Program-made: the position numbers and the translations under genes
In this document: in pieces, positions 44,937 to 54,687 of the stretch
Layout of the letters: each line of letters starts with the position of its first letter
Position numbering within the stretch: position 1 is the stretch's first letter
From: Fischerella muscicola PCC 7414
GTDB taxonomy: Bacteria > Cyanobacteriota > Cyanobacteriia > Cyanobacteriales > Nostocaceae
Reading direction: 5' to 3'
NCBI RefSeq assembly: GCF_000317205.1
Contig: NZ_AJLK01000030.1
Location: 1-61,968 of the forward strand
DNA: 61,968 bases
Notes under the pieces: model-generated
The model's database searches: none
What the model saw: the letters and a program-made list of their open reading frames with translations, nothing else
What the model was told of the DNA's origin: nothing

Positions 44937-45218
44937 GCTGCTTGCCACCTAATGTCTAAGTATTTATTATCAGTGCGATCGCTTTTTTGTCGCCGAGTTT
45001 GCTGCAAAAGTTTATTAACTCATATATTGCAACAATCTCAAGAATGCCCAACATGCTGCCCTCAAATAAATTTCGGGCGAATATTTTCAACAGTTTTCAA
45101 CTAATTAATATCAACATCAAAATATGCCTTTAGGTGAAAGCAATCTCTGCTTTGGGTAAGGTATGGTCTATCTCTTTTGCAGGAGATAATCAAACATGAA
45201 TTTTTTCGGTTTCTTCCC

Positions 45219-45701
45219 ATGCAAGACTACAGTCAACTACTTATCGATAAAACTGATGAGATCACAAAGCAATGGCTGGATAGTGTCATCAAAGACGAAG
45301 AAATTCAAAGTTCGGATCACCTCTCCACTGAAGCAATTAAAGACCATGTTAATGATGTTATGGCTGCATTAGTAACTGTGTTGGCTGAGCATCAAAAAAG
45401 TGACGTTGAAACCATCACCACAGCAAGTGTTCATCATGGTTTTTTAAGGGCAGAACAAAACTTTAACCCAGAAGAAGTAGTACGAGAATATCATTTACTA
45501 CGCTCCATCATCCTCAAAAATCTCAAAGAAGGTATGATGCAGGGTACTGTGGAAGAAGCGTTTCGGGCAATATCACTGATTAATCAAATGATAGATACAG
45601 CGATCGCTCAGTGTTTCAAAAGCTATGTTGAGACGCGGTTACAAGAACTGGATACGGTAATTTTGCCTTTGACAGTGCAGGTTCAGGAAAAGAAAGTATA
45701 A
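45219..45701 (+). CDS. RsbRD N-terminal-type sensor domain protein
   Basis: A 160-residue all-helical protein resembling the RsbT co-antagonist RsbRD N-terminal domain (LLIDKTDEITKQWLDSVIKDE, seen in parts; HHGFLRAEQNFNPEEVVREYHLLRS, also in parts). In Bacillus this domain is fused to STAS in stressosomes; here it stands alone, as in many cyanobacteria. The ATG at 45219 is the likely start. A better ribosome site upstream (AGGAG at 45181) faces an ATG in another frame. Confidence 0.75.
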   Translation: MQDYSQLLIDKTDEITKQWLDSVIKDEEIQSSDHLSTEAIKDHVNDVMAALVTVLAEHQKSDVETITTASVHHGFLRAEQNFNPEEVVREYHLLRSIILKNLKEGMMQGTVEEAFRAISLINQMIDTAIAQCFKSYVETRLQELDTVILPLTVQVQEKKV

Positions 45702-45892
45702 CTTCAAACTAACTATTCTCATTTATGTCAAGAGATTTATGTCAAGAGAAAAATAAAATTGAATATAAAGTCATCTACCTTTGACTGTGATTTTTTCTGT
45801 TTCCTTCTTGCTTCTTCTTCGTTATTGTTAATGAGGGTGAATTAATTAAGGTAGAGCCTGTCTCTTCTTTTTGGTAATTGTAAGTAATATTT

Positions 45893-46825
45893 ATGACAGA
45901 AACTCTGTTTCATGCTTATACGCCCCTGATTTTATGGACAAGTCTGGGGCTATTTATATGTAGATTTTTACCACAATGGCTGCCTCGGTTCTTGGGTCGG
46001 GGTCTTTATTGGATTGGTGTGCCACTAGAACTGTTTGCCTTGGCTCGTCAAAGCCAATTAGGTAATTTCAATAATGAGATAGGCTTGCCCCTAATAGTAC
46101 CAATAATTACAGTCGGGACATTACTTTTGGGCTTGATGGTGGTGTTTCTAATTTTATGGAAATTTAAAGAATACTATCATGCTTGTGCTAGTTTTATACT
46201 TGCTTCTGTCCTGGGAAATACTGGTTTCGTCGGTTTAGCGATCGCCCCATTTTTAATTAATTCTGATGCTTTGGGCTGGGCTGTACTTTACAGTATTACT
46301 CACAATGTCATTGGCCCCTACGGTCTTGGAGTAGTGGTTGCTAGTTACTTTAGTCAATCAAAAGCCACTAATTCCTGGTGGATGCAACTGCGTGAGGTGT
46401 TGACTGTACCTTGTCTGTGGGCTTTTCTAGTTGGTATTCTCACTCAAAAAGTTCAGTTTCCGCAAATTATTGAATCGGGGTTGCAAGAGTCCATCAGCAT
46501 CGTCATTGCTTGCGCTTTTTTACTTACCGGTATCCGTTTGGCACAATTGCACGGATGGAAAAGTCTGAAACTGGCTTTTTTACCCGCTGCTATCAAAGTT
46601 TGTGTTATACCCCTACTTGTTGGCATTGTTACTACATGCTTACTGGGATTGTCAGGCGATCGCCGTTTAGCAATGGTCTTGATGTCTGGTATGCCCTCGG
46701 CTTTTGCTGGTCTTATTTTGGCAGAGGAATATAATCTTGATCGCGATTTAATCGCTAGCAGTATCATCATCTCTACACTGTTGCTACTTATAATGTTGCC
46801 TTTATGGATGTTGGTATTCAGGTAA
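45893..46825 (+). CDS. AEC-family (auxin efflux carrier-like) transporter
   Basis: A 310-residue membrane protein with about ten helices in two inverted halves. ASVLGNTGFVGLAIAPFLI and SGMPSAFAGLILAEEYNLD are the two broken-helix regions typical of AEC/BASS-like carriers. The substrate is unknown. Start ATG at 45893. Confidence 0.82.
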   Translation: MTETLFHAYTPLILWTSLGLFICRFLPQWLPRFLGRGLYWIGVPLELFALARQSQLGNFNNEIGLPLIVPIITVGTLLLGLMVVFLILWKFKEYYHACASFILASVLGNTGFVGLAIAPFLINSDALGWAVLYSITHNVIGPYGLGVVVASYFSQSKATNSWWMQLREVLTVPCLWAFLVGILTQKVQFPQIIESGLQESISIVIACAFLLTGIRLAQLHGWKSLKLAFLPAAIKVCVIPLLVGIVTTCLLGLSGDRRLAMVLMSGMPSAFAGLILAEEYNLDRDLIASSIIISTLLLLIMLPLWMLVFR

Positions 46826-46835
46826 AGAAGGCAGG

Positions 46836-47000
46836 AGGCAGAGGGCAGAAGGAATAAAAATTTTTATACTTTGTTGTGTGATTTATCACATGGCCTCTAG
46901 CTTAGAAGAGGAGTGTAAGGGGGTAGGGTGTAAGGGAAAATACCTTTTTCACGCTTGATGGTGAAATTTTTTCATTGGGACTGCCTTCTGCCCTCTGCCT
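46836..47000. repeat. 17-bp inverted repeat around 131 bases
   Basis: AGGCAGAGGGCAGAAGG (46836-46852) is the exact reverse complement of 46984-47000, which is followed by a six-T run. Either a small insertion element or a long-range terminator for the AEC gene. Confidence 0.6.
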
Positions 47001-47073
47001 TTTTTCCATAAACTGAACAAAAAATCAATATTTCATAACAATAAGCCAATGTTTTTGGTGACATAGCATGAAC

Positions 47074-47093
47074 TTATGACTCGTTTGTCATAA
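47074..47093. promoter_or_regulatory. Operator-like dyad A
   Basis: TTATGAC, six bases, GTCATAA: a perfect inverted repeat. It lies 51 bases from a similar dyad at 47125. Confidence 0.45.
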
Positions 47094-47124
47094 AAACTTG
47101 ACTTAATTGTTCTTTTCCTGGCTG

Positions 47125-47148
47125 TTATGTCATAGAATAATGACATAA
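47125..47148. promoter_or_regulatory. Operator-like dyad B
   Basis: TTATGTCAT, six bases, ATGACATAA: a perfect 9-bp inverted repeat sharing the TTATG/CATAA ends and spacing of dyad A. Confidence 0.45.
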
Positions 47149-47468
47149 AGATCCCCAAACAGCTAAAAAATTCGTATAAATACCAAAAACAGGCATGGCA
47201 ACCTCTTGATCCCAGGGGGAGGTGAACAGTTAGTATTTTTTAACATAAAGACTCCTCAACTCCCAAAATAAAAAAATGCTGATTTTGGCATGACAGGAAA
47301 TTGAAAGGGAGTGACCCGCAATATAAAAAAACACTAAAAAACCTAATTGATTTAGGCAAAACAGGAGTCGAGAAGCAAAAGTTAATCTAGGGTGGATGAG
47401 CTTGAATTGTCCACTCAATAAACAAGGGTACATTAATTAACCTTTCAAACGACTGGAGGCCAAAATTC

Positions 47469-48707
47469 ATGGCAAAAGAAAGACCACCGCTAGAAGAGAT
47501 GACATTGCGGCAGCTACGTAAAGTAGCAAGCGTTTATGGTGTCTCTCGATATAGCAGAATGCGTAAATCGCAGCTGTTGGCAGCGATACAAGAAATCGAG
47601 CGCAGCAAAGTATCCCCCAGCCAATCTTTCTCATTGGAGGCACAGGAAACCGTGGAAGCAGCAAAATTTGAATTGGGTCAAGAAGATCGTACTGGTGGCA
47701 CTCTAGTTGATGTAGACGAAGGAATTGGCGACTTACCAGATGGTTATGGTGAAAGCCGCATTGTTCTGATGCCTCGAGATCCGCAGTGGGCTTACGCTTA
47801 TTGGGATGTTCCTAACGAGCATAAAGAAGAATTGCGACGCCAAGGCGGACAACAACTGGCGCTGCGGATTTATGATGTTACCGACATCAGCTTGGAGTAC
47901 CAAAGTCCCCACAGCATTCAGGAGTATCCTTGCGATGAACTGGCACGGGAATGGTATTTGCCAGTTCCAGTGAGCGATCGCGATTATGTTATCGATATCG
48001 GCTACCGTTGTGCTGATGGTCGCTGGTTAGTCTTGGCTCGTTCTGCTCCTGTCCACGTTCCTCCTGTTTATCCATCAGACTGGATTGAAGACGTCTTCAT
48101 CACAGTCAACTTTGAAGAAGATTTGCGGAGCAAGACTTTCTACGAGTTGGTTCCTCCTGCCAAGAAGGCTGCTGCTGCCGCAAATGGCAACCCTATTTAC
48201 GACCAAATCTTTGGCTTGGCAGAATCTGCCGAAGCACAACGAGTTGCAGGTTCTCTATTCGGTTCCATGCAACATGTTCCTGGTTCAGTAACTCCAGAAC
48301 AGGCGATCAGTTCCTACGTCTTCCCCTCTGGTGTAGGTATGTGGGCAGTTCCAACTGTATCTGGTTTAACCATGTCTGGTGTGGGTATGTCCGGTGTCGG
48401 CTTCTCTGCTTCCGCCGTACCTATGCGTCCACGCAAGTTCTGGTTAATTGCGGATGCTGAGTTAATTGTCTACGGTGCAACCGAACCTGATGCAACTGTC
48501 ACCATTGGTGGTCGTCCTATTAAGTTAAATCCAGATGGTACATTCCGCTTCCAGATGTCCTTCCAGGATGGCTTAATTGACTACCCAATCATGGCTGTTG
48601 CAGCTGATGGTGAGCAAACCCGCTCAATTCACATGAAGTTTAATCGTGAAACCCCATCACGTAATACCAACACTAAGGAAGAAGCGGTTTTAGAATGGCT
48701 CGGTTAA
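47469..48707 (+). CDS. Rho-N/SAP-like plus DUF4912 protein
   Basis: A 412-residue cyanobacterial protein. An N-terminal Rho-N/SAP-like helical domain (LEEMTLRQLRKVASVYGVS, residues 8-50) often binds nucleic acid. DUF4912 follows (RIVLMPRDPQWAYAYWDVP, YVIDIGYRCADGRW, about 95-215), then a linker with a repeated SGVGM motif (about 295-315) and a C-terminal beta domain (IYGATEPDATVTIGG-like LIVYGATEPDATVTIGG). The function is unknown. Strong start with GGAGG. Confidence 0.85.
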   Translation: MAKERPPLEEMTLRQLRKVASVYGVSRYSRMRKSQLLAAIQEIERSKVSPSQSFSLEAQETVEAAKFELGQEDRTGGTLVDVDEGIGDLPDGYGESRIVLMPRDPQWAYAYWDVPNEHKEELRRQGGQQLALRIYDVTDISLEYQSPHSIQEYPCDELAREWYLPVPVSDRDYVIDIGYRCADGRWLVLARSAPVHVPPVYPSDWIEDVFITVNFEEDLRSKTFYELVPPAKKAAAAANGNPIYDQIFGLAESAEAQRVAGSLFGSMQHVPGSVTPEQAISSYVFPSGVGMWAVPTVSGLTMSGVGMSGVGFSASAVPMRPRKFWLIADAELIVYGATEPDATVTIGGRPIKLNPDGTFRFQMSFQDGLIDYPIMAVAADGEQTRSIHMKFNRETPSRNTNTKEEAVLEWLG

Positions 48708-48742
48708 TTTAAGATTAGCCACAATCAAAAATCAGCTTTACT

Positions 48743-48773
48743 CCTGTTACAGCTATGCTGTGACAGGTTTTTT
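48743..48773 (+). terminator. Rho-independent terminator of the DUF4912 gene
   Basis: Stem CCTGTTACAGC / GCTGTGACAGG (11 bp with one G-T pair), a three-base loop and six T residues, 36 bases after the stop codon. Confidence 0.85.
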
Positions 48774-48901
48774 GATGTTGAAGAATGTGGGCGATCTTAA
48801 ATTTTAATTTTGCACTAGCTTTTCATCCCGCCAAGAAATAAATTTCTTGGCTTATAGCTAAACTCATACTAAATCGGGATAGGAAATATTGTTTAGATTT
48901 T

Positions 48902-48931
48902 TGTAGAGACGTGCCATGGCACGTCTCTACA
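48902..48931. repeat. Dispersed palindrome, 30 bp perfect
   Basis: Each arm is TGTAGAGACGTGCCA or its exact complement. The longest and most perfect member of the dispersed hairpin family in this window. Confidence 0.85.
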
Positions 48932-49175
48932 GATTCAAAAAATACTAGCAATGGCAATTTGGTATCAGATACATCTGACTGCAACAAGATTTGAGTCCGT
49001 TTTAACGGACTTACGCGCTCGAGACAGAGAATAAATTCTCTGGTAGTAAATTGGGTAGGTGCAAGATATGAGCCTTACACTAGCGGCGAATGCCACTAGC
49101 AACAAATGAAAGAAACACAATTTTTCTCCTACACCCTTATACCCCTATACCCCCTGTGTTTCTTGAAAGCGATCG

Positions 49176-49878
49176 CTAGTTGTCATTCTTCACCACGGCA
49201 CTACTACCCCGCTTCACCAAAAAAGGTGATAAAACTAGGTTTTCTATGGTTTTTTCCTCTAATAAATCGAGTAGCATTTGCATGGCAGAGCGACCAATTT
49301 CCAACATTGGTTGGCAGACTGTCGTCAGTGGCGGTGTAACATAACGGGAAAGAGCAATACCATCAAATCCGACTAGACTTAAATCTTGTGGTACGGAAAT
49401 ACCTAGTTCCTGACAAGCCAACAGGGCGCCAATCGCTACCATATCGTTGTAACAAAAGATGCCAGTTACCCCAGCCGCTAATAGTTGAGATAACATCTTT
49501 TGTCCGGTATCAACATCGCTGATTCTTTTATTATCTTCATCATTAATTGCTATCCAGTCATCAATTTGTGGTAAACCAGCTTCACGCAGAGTCATCCGAT
49601 ATCCTTCTAGACGCTGCTGGTTGGAACTGCTGCGATCGCCTACACCTAGATAACCAATACAAGTGTGTCCAAGACTGATGAGATGTTCTACAGCCAACTT
49701 AGCACCGAGATAATCGTCTATTGATACTGAGTGAAATATTTCCGGTCGATCTTTAGCTTGGCTATTAATAAAAACTGTTGGTACAGTAATTTGTGCTACT
49801 TGCTTAGTGTTGTGTTTACTAATTCGCGAATCGGTTAATAAAATACCGTCTACTCGCCGACGATGAAAATTATCAATA
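49176..49878 (-). pseudogene. LacI-family regulator, N-terminus deleted
   Basis: The C-terminal two thirds of a LacI/GalR sugar-responsive repressor: RRRVDGILLTDSRISKHN, LGAKLAVEHLISLGHTCIG, IFCYNDMVAIGALLACQELG, DLSLVGFDGIALSRYVTPPL. The frame is open up to about 49918 but has no start codon before a TTG at 49697. The helix-turn-helix and first 100 or so residues are gone, and homology runs directly into the start of the divergent sugar-binding protein gene at 49880. A deletion has removed the DNA-binding domain and the intergenic promoter region. Confidence 0.8.
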
Positions 49879-49879
49879 T

Positions 49880-50743
49880 GTGAAAAAAATTGCGATCGCA
49901 GCTGGCATATTAAGTATTGTCAGTGGTATTCTTGTCAGTTGCACAAATACTTCTTCCGATAGCAACACTGCTACTAACACTGATACCAACACCGCCACCT
50001 ACACAAGTACACAGAGCAAAGATGGCGATGTGAAATTACAATCAGTTGGTGTTACCGTTGGCGATCTCAGTAACCCTTTCTTCGTCGTGATGGCACAGGG
50101 AGCCGAGAAAGAAGCGAAGAAAATCGGGGGTAATGATGTCAGAGTGACTGTAGTTTCGAGTGGCTATGATCTCAACCAGCAATTTAATCAAATCGAAAAT
50201 TTTGTTGCTGCTAATACTGACATCATTATCCTGAATGCCGCTGACAGTAAAGGAATTAGACCAGCGGTTGAGAAAGCAAGGCAAACAGGTACAGTCGTAG
50301 TTGCAGTAGACACAGCCGTTGAAGCAGATGTAGATGCTACCGTCACCACCAATAATTTGCAAGCTGGGGAAGTTAGTTGTCAATATATTGCCGATCGCCT
50401 CCAAGGCAAAGGCAATATGGTAATTGTAAACGGGCCTCCAGTAACTTCAGTCATCCAGCGAGTGGATGGCTGCTTGAAAGTGTTATCCAAATATCCTGGT
50501 ATCAAAATCCTCTCTAAAGACCAAAACGCAGAAGGAAGCCGGGATGGAGGACTCAGAGTCATGAGTGATCTACTGACAACCTTTCCCAAAATAGATGCTG
50601 TCTTTGCCATCAACGATCCGAGTGGTGTAGGAGTAGACCTCGCCGCTAGCCAAGCAAAACGCAAAGACTTTTTCATAGTTGGAGTTGACGGTGCGCCAGA
50701 AGCGATCGAAGCGATCTACCCGGAGGGCGGTTTAATCAGTTAA
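49880..50743 (+). pseudogene. Sugar-binding lipoprotein of an ABC importer, C-terminus truncated
   Basis: A periplasmic-binding protein of the ribose/fructose type (Peripla_BP_4): VGVTVGDLSNPFFVVMAQGAE (core SNPFFVVMAQGAEKEA), IIILNAADSKGIRPAVEKA, INDPSGVGVDLAASQ and FFIVGVDGAPEAIEA. An N-terminal lipobox LVSC suggests a lipoprotein. At 287 residues it ends abruptly after GAPEAIEA; the last 40-50 residues that complete the second lobe are missing, and no permease or ATPase follows. Starts at GTG with no visible ribosome site, abutting the LacI remnant. Confidence 0.8.
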
Positions 50744-50793
50744 AGTTTTTAGTTCTTAGAAAAAAAGTGTAGGGGTGTAGGAGTATTTAGTAA

Positions 50794-51732
50794 ATGTGGG
50801 TCAAAAATTTTTCTTTCTTATTATTAGTATGTCCATTAATCTGGGCAACACTTTTAAAAGATAATTCTATTGCCGCAGATACTAATAACAGCTTGCAGGG
50901 ACAGGTTACTTCTGTTTCTCAGCTTTCTGATGTCAAACCCACCGATTGGGCTTTTCAATCATTACAAACTTTGGTCGAACGCTACGGCTGTATTGCAGGT
51001 TATCCCGATGCAACCTATCGTGGCAACCGTGCTTTGAGCCGCTATGAATTTGCGGCAGGTTTAAATGCCTGTATGAACCGGATTAGTGAGTTAATTGCAA
51101 CAGGTACTAATGAGCTAGTTAATAGGGAAGACCTAGCCGTGTTGCAAAAGTTGCAGACAGAGTTTGTTACAGAACTGGCTACTATACGCGGACGGGTAGG
51201 TGTGCTAGAGGGACGTACAGCCACACTAGAAGCACAGCAGTTTTCCACAACTACCAAGCTGAATGCTCAAATTATCACTGCCGTGAGTGATTCTTTTGGC
51301 AATAGCGTGGGTGACGATCGCGATCGCTCCCAAACCTACTTTGCAGATCGCAGTCGTCTCAATTTGGAAAGCAGCTTTACAGGCAAAGATTTATTGCGAG
51401 TCCGTCTGGAATTCGGCAATTTTTTGGATTCCAATGGTAATAGTCAGATTGCGTCGGTGACAGGAACCGGAATGACACGGTTAAACTTTGATACCAATAG
51501 CAGCAATGACGTCAGTATTCCCCACATCCGTTATTACTTTCCGGTCAGTGATTCTCTTGCTTTTATAGTAGGGCCTACAGGCATTGGTTATACCGACGCA
51601 CGACCTTCGATTTTTAAATCTACTTGGGAGATTGCGATCGCTCAAGTGTTAGACTTGCATAGGTCAGTATTCCAGACAAACAGGACAAGAACATCTTTCT
51701 ACCGTCGCTTCTTCCCTTTTTGCCAACTTTGA
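50794..51732 (+). pseudogene. oprB: SLH-domain OprB-type carbohydrate porin, C-terminus truncated
   Basis: Signal peptide (FLLLVCPLIWATLL), SLH domain (DVKPTDWAFQSLQTLVERYG, YPDATYRGNRALSRYEFAAG), coiled coil (about 110-160), then the first strands of the porin barrel (LNAQIITAVSDSFG, RLNLESSFTGKDLLRVRLEF). Family members are about 500-600 residues; here homology ends near VGPTGIGYTD (about 51600), and the last residues are unrelated and overlap the photolyase gene end. It would not form a full barrel. Together with the two preceding genes it is the wreck of a sugar-uptake locus. Confidence 0.8.
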
Positions 51733-52550
51733 CTATTGGGTTTTTTGCTAAATTCTCCTTTCGGAAATAACCGTTGTTCTAATTCTTCATAGCTACCTTC
51801 AAAGTCACAATGGCCGTAAAGAGGACATTGGCGACAATAAACACCTTCAGTATAGCGTTCCAAGTTTTCGCGATTGAAGTAATACGGTTTATGGCTGAAG
51901 GTGCTGGCTACCCATTGCCATGACATATTATTACTAGCTGGGTCGCCATCTAAAAGATGTTCAAGAAACCATTTTGCTCCAGCTTGCCATTGGATACGTC
52001 GCCAATGGATAATATAAGCTGCCATCCACATCCGGGCGTGGTTGTGAAGATAGCCTGTTTCTTGTAGTTCTTTGCTGAAACTATCGATACATACTCTGCC
52101 TGTTGTAGCTTGTGTGATATCCTCTGGCAATTCCGGTGCGTATTCACTCTGGTTATAGCCTGTTTTGTATTCTTCTTGGTCTTGCCAAATGTTGTTTCCC
52201 AGCTTGGCATACAACCTTTGCCAATAGTCACGCCAACCTAATTCGTTGATTAGTTTAGTGGCTTCATCTTGATTTTGCACACGGTCAAGCACGTAATCTC
52301 GGATTTCGCGTAAACTGAGAACGCCGTAGCGAATATAGGGAGAAAGTCGGGTGACTGCACCTGTAAAAAAATTACGTGTTTTTGCGTATTTGGCTGGGTC
52401 TACTTTTTGCAGTACTTTCTCAGCAGCTTGACGTCCACCAACTGTTTGACTGATATGATCATCGCGTTTTGCGGCTTGAGAAAATTGTTCGCGCAGGTAA
52501 GCTACCAACTCATCACGGTTGGCAAATTCACGTTGCATGTCTTGAGTCAT
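51699..52550 (-). CDS. Short photolyase/cryptochrome-like FAD-binding protein
   Basis: A 283-residue protein with only the helical FAD-binding domain of photolyases. ETGYLHNHARMWMAAYIIHW and ASNNMSWQWVASTFSHKPYYF are the flavin- and DNA-site signatures. The N-terminal antenna (Rossmann) domain is absent; such short forms occur widely in cyanobacteria. Cysteines at 154, 239, 242 and 248 (VYCRQCPLYGHCDF) recall the four-Cys iron-sulfur site of FeS photolyases. ATG at 52550. Confidence 0.85.
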   Translation of the reverse strand: MTQDMQREFANRDELVAYLREQFSQAAKRDDHISQTVGGRQAAEKVLQKVDPAKYAKTRNFFTGAVTRLSPYIRYGVLSLREIRDYVLDRVQNQDEATKLINELGWRDYWQRLYAKLGNNIWQDQEEYKTGYNQSEYAPELPEDITQATTGRVCIDSFSKELQETGYLHNHARMWMAAYIIHWRRIQWQAGAKWFLEHLLDGDPASNNMSWQWVASTFSHKPYYFNRENLERYTEGVYCRQCPLYGHCDFEGSYEELEQRLFPKGEFSKKPNSQSWQKGKKRR

Positions 52551-52757
52551 TTGTCACCGTAACAAGAGCTAGAGAAGGTTTGATTAGCTCAATTAGTATA
52601 ACGTGGGCAAACAAAAGCGATCGCCTTCCTTGAGTGCGATCGCTTGCGGTCAAGTTTTCACACAAACGCAGAGAATCGCAGAGTCAGCGCAAAGCGCGTC
52701 TACAAAGCAGCGTCCCGGAGGGAACCTCAAAGCTTCGGTAGGGACGCACAGTTGTAC

Positions 52758-53279
52758 TTATCTCAAGGTAATTGCTGTGGAATTTGGTGCTAGTCTGATA
52801 TCTCTAGCAATAATTACAGGCTTGTTAATGTAATCTCTGTAATATTCATCTTGTAGACTCAGATTGTATTGCTGCTCAATTTGTGGAATTGCTAAGTTAC
52901 GAACTTCACCTGTGACTTGAATAATGTTTTCGCGATCACTAGGTAAATCGAAAGGCCGACCAGAAGCATTCACAACTAAAATGGGTTCACCACCAAAAAA
53001 TCTGCGATCGCTGACTGTAAAAGAACTTAAACCTACTCTTTGCAGTGGTCTGCTTCTGACTGTTACAGTTTTGCCAATCAATTCATCGGGGTAGTTGACT
53101 ACTGCCGATGTGGTGACAAGTTGGGCTGTAGGAACTGTCGCAGGTTGTTCATTTGTGTAGGAAAGTCTGACAAATACAGCTATAAATGCTATAGCAATCA
53201 CTACTTTTGCTTCCCAAAGACCTTTAAATACGTCTTGGTTTGGATTTCTTTGATTGCGGTTATCGTCACGGTCAGCCAT
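52758..53279 (-). CDS. Membrane-anchored cyanobacterial protein of unknown function
   Basis: A 173-residue protein: polar N-terminus (DDNRNQRNPNQDVFKG), one transmembrane helix (VVIAIAFIAVFVRLSY) and a soluble domain probably of OB-like beta structure (ELIGKTVTVRSRPLQRVG, IIQVTGEVRNLAIPQIE, KPVIIARDIRLAPN). I do not recognise a named family. Two adjacent ATG codons (53282, 53279) are possible starts. Confidence 0.65.
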   Translation of the reverse strand: MADRDDNRNQRNPNQDVFKGLWEAKVVIAIAFIAVFVRLSYTNEQPATVPTAQLVTTSAVVNYPDELIGKTVTVRSRPLQRVGLSSFTVSDRRFFGGEPILVVNASGRPFDLPSDRENIIQVTGEVRNLAIPQIEQQYNLSLQDEYYRDYINKPVIIARDIRLAPNSTAITLR

Positions 53280-53958
53280 CATCAAAAACTCTTTTTTAAT
53301 CTAAGTGGTGACTTTTTCAGAACTAAAGAATAAATAGCTTTTAAGTAAGCAATTATTTATATTTTTTGAAAAAATGATTTTGAACAATATCAAAATTTTC
53401 TGAGCTATCATCAACTTTATATTATTAATTTCAACTAATAAACTCTTCTCACCCAAGTAATACTGCTTACCTTTCTATAGACAGAGTTGAATGTATCTAC
53501 TAATCGGAGGATGGAATATATACAGCATATTGTAGGTAAATGAAGTACACTCCTCCCCAACCCTCCCCTTAGTAAGGGGAGGGTGCGCGACTTTCAAGGG
53601 TGGGGTCTTTTTGTACCTCACAAACTTGAAATATGCTGTAACGCTTTGCATTTGGGTAGAATAGACCTCACCCTTGCCAAGGAGAGGATCAGGGTTGAGG
53701 TTTTGTACTTTACGCTCGTCGAAAATTGATATATTTCTCCTCTATGTTTAATGGTTTGTGTAATTAACTAGAACAAATTTCTATTTAGCGAGATAAAATT
53801 CCTATTTAATTTTGGAAAAAACTTAGTACATATATAATAGACTTCTTTCTTTTTACCTATTGGCTATTGCCTATTACCTATTAACAAAATATTAAAATTA
53901 TTGACAAATACTGCAAAAATTAATACACCTAATTTAATGATGCTTGGAGATGTTTTTT
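53280..53958. other. Intergenic region with MITE-like element
   Basis: About 680 AT-rich bases without a gene. It contains a 120-bp element with terminal inverted repeats at 53521-53640, described separately, and CACCCTTGCC/GAGAGG repeat words after it. Confidence 0.6.
53521..53640. mobile_element. MITE-like element, 120 bp, 11-bp terminal inverted repeats
   Basis: TACAGCATATT (53521-53531) is the exact inverse of 53630-53640. The interior holds a perfect 11-bp stem hairpin with a 3-base loop (53560-53584, core CCCTCCCCTT). No coding capacity. Confidence 0.6.
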
Positions 53959-54687
53959 ATGCAATATCAAGTTAAGATTCTAGAACCAACGGATTTATGG
54001 TATTTACAGAACAACATTAATAAAGAAACTAACAAATATTACCATCCCACAAAAGATATTCCATTTGCTCAGCAATTAGAAATTAGACTTGAAAACTCCG
54101 GAGTGATCATTCAAAAAGGATCATTACACAGATGCATCGGTAAATTAAATTATGGTATTTACAAAACCGATAACCGTTTGAAAGATATGTGGGTAGCCTT
54201 GCGAACGGAGATTGACTACAACGCACCTGTGTATCAAGGTACTGGTATGGTTTATCTTGAGCCTAGACAAAAAGGCTATTTTTTGCATTACACCTATATC
54301 GACCTCTCAGAGCGGGAGCAATGGGAATTTGATGATGGGGTCTTTCAGTTTTGTTCTAATAATGTAGTGATTGGAGCAAAAAGATTGAAGTTCCGACAAA
54401 TCGCAGGCTCTAATGATGGAAAATGGAGACTGGCGATCAAAGCTTTACCCGGACAAATTTCTCGTGTAGTGGCAGGCACTACCACACCTGCAAGAGTAAT
54501 TGAACTCAGCAGAGGAGAAATTTTGATTGCTGACTATGACATGGTGAAAGGATACACAAACGGTATTGAAGAAGATTACCGCAAATTAGGTCATTTTGGC
54601 AAAGGTGGTGGAGAGGGTTTTGTCTGGATGTATAGCGGTGAAGGGAAACTATTGGTGACTGAAAATGACGGTATAGGACTAGATTAG
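53959..54687 (+). CDS. AIM24-like protein (tentative)
   Basis: A 242-residue soluble beta-rich protein: LEIRLENSGVIIQKGSLHRC, YQGTGMVYLEPRQKGYFLHY, WEFDDGVFQFCSNNVVIGA. The G-T-G-x-V-x-L-x-P and following pattern resembles the AIM24 (TIM-like beta-prism) family, but the match is loose. The ATG at 53959 is chosen because a GGAG site stands nine bases upstream. Confidence 0.55.
   Translation: MQYQVKILEPTDLWYLQNNINKETNKYYHPTKDIPFAQQLEIRLENSGVIIQKGSLHRCIGKLNYGIYKTDNRLKDMWVALRTEIDYNAPVYQGTGMVYLEPRQKGYFLHYTYIDLSEREQWEFDDGVFQFCSNNVVIGAKRLKFRQIAGSNDGKWRLAIKALPGQISRVVAGTTTPARVIELSRGEILIADYDMVKGYTNGIEEDYRKLGHFGKGGGEGFVWMYSGEGKLLVTENDGIGLD

Larger units (their letters stand above)
46826..47468. other. 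Intergenic region upstream of the DUF4912 gene
   Basis: About 640 bases. It contains a 17-bp inverted repeat bracketing 131 bases (46836-47000) and two operator-like dyads (47074 and 47125), listed separately. A GGAGGCC ribosome site precedes 47469. No gene is supported. Confidence 0.6.
48708..49175. other. Intergenic region with terminator and palindrome
   Basis: Apart from the terminator at 48743 and the 30-bp palindrome at 48902, nothing gene-like was seen. It contains a CACTAGCGGCG ... CACTAGC direct repeat near 49080. Confidence 0.6.

Noticed and set aside
45177-45218. Upstream extension of the RsbRD-like gene from TTG
   Set aside because: The extension is not family-like, and the internal ATG at 45219 fits the known domain start.
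52603-52833. 76-codon frame on +
   Set aside because: It runs through repeat DNA and HIP1 sites and antisense over the end of the gene at 52758.
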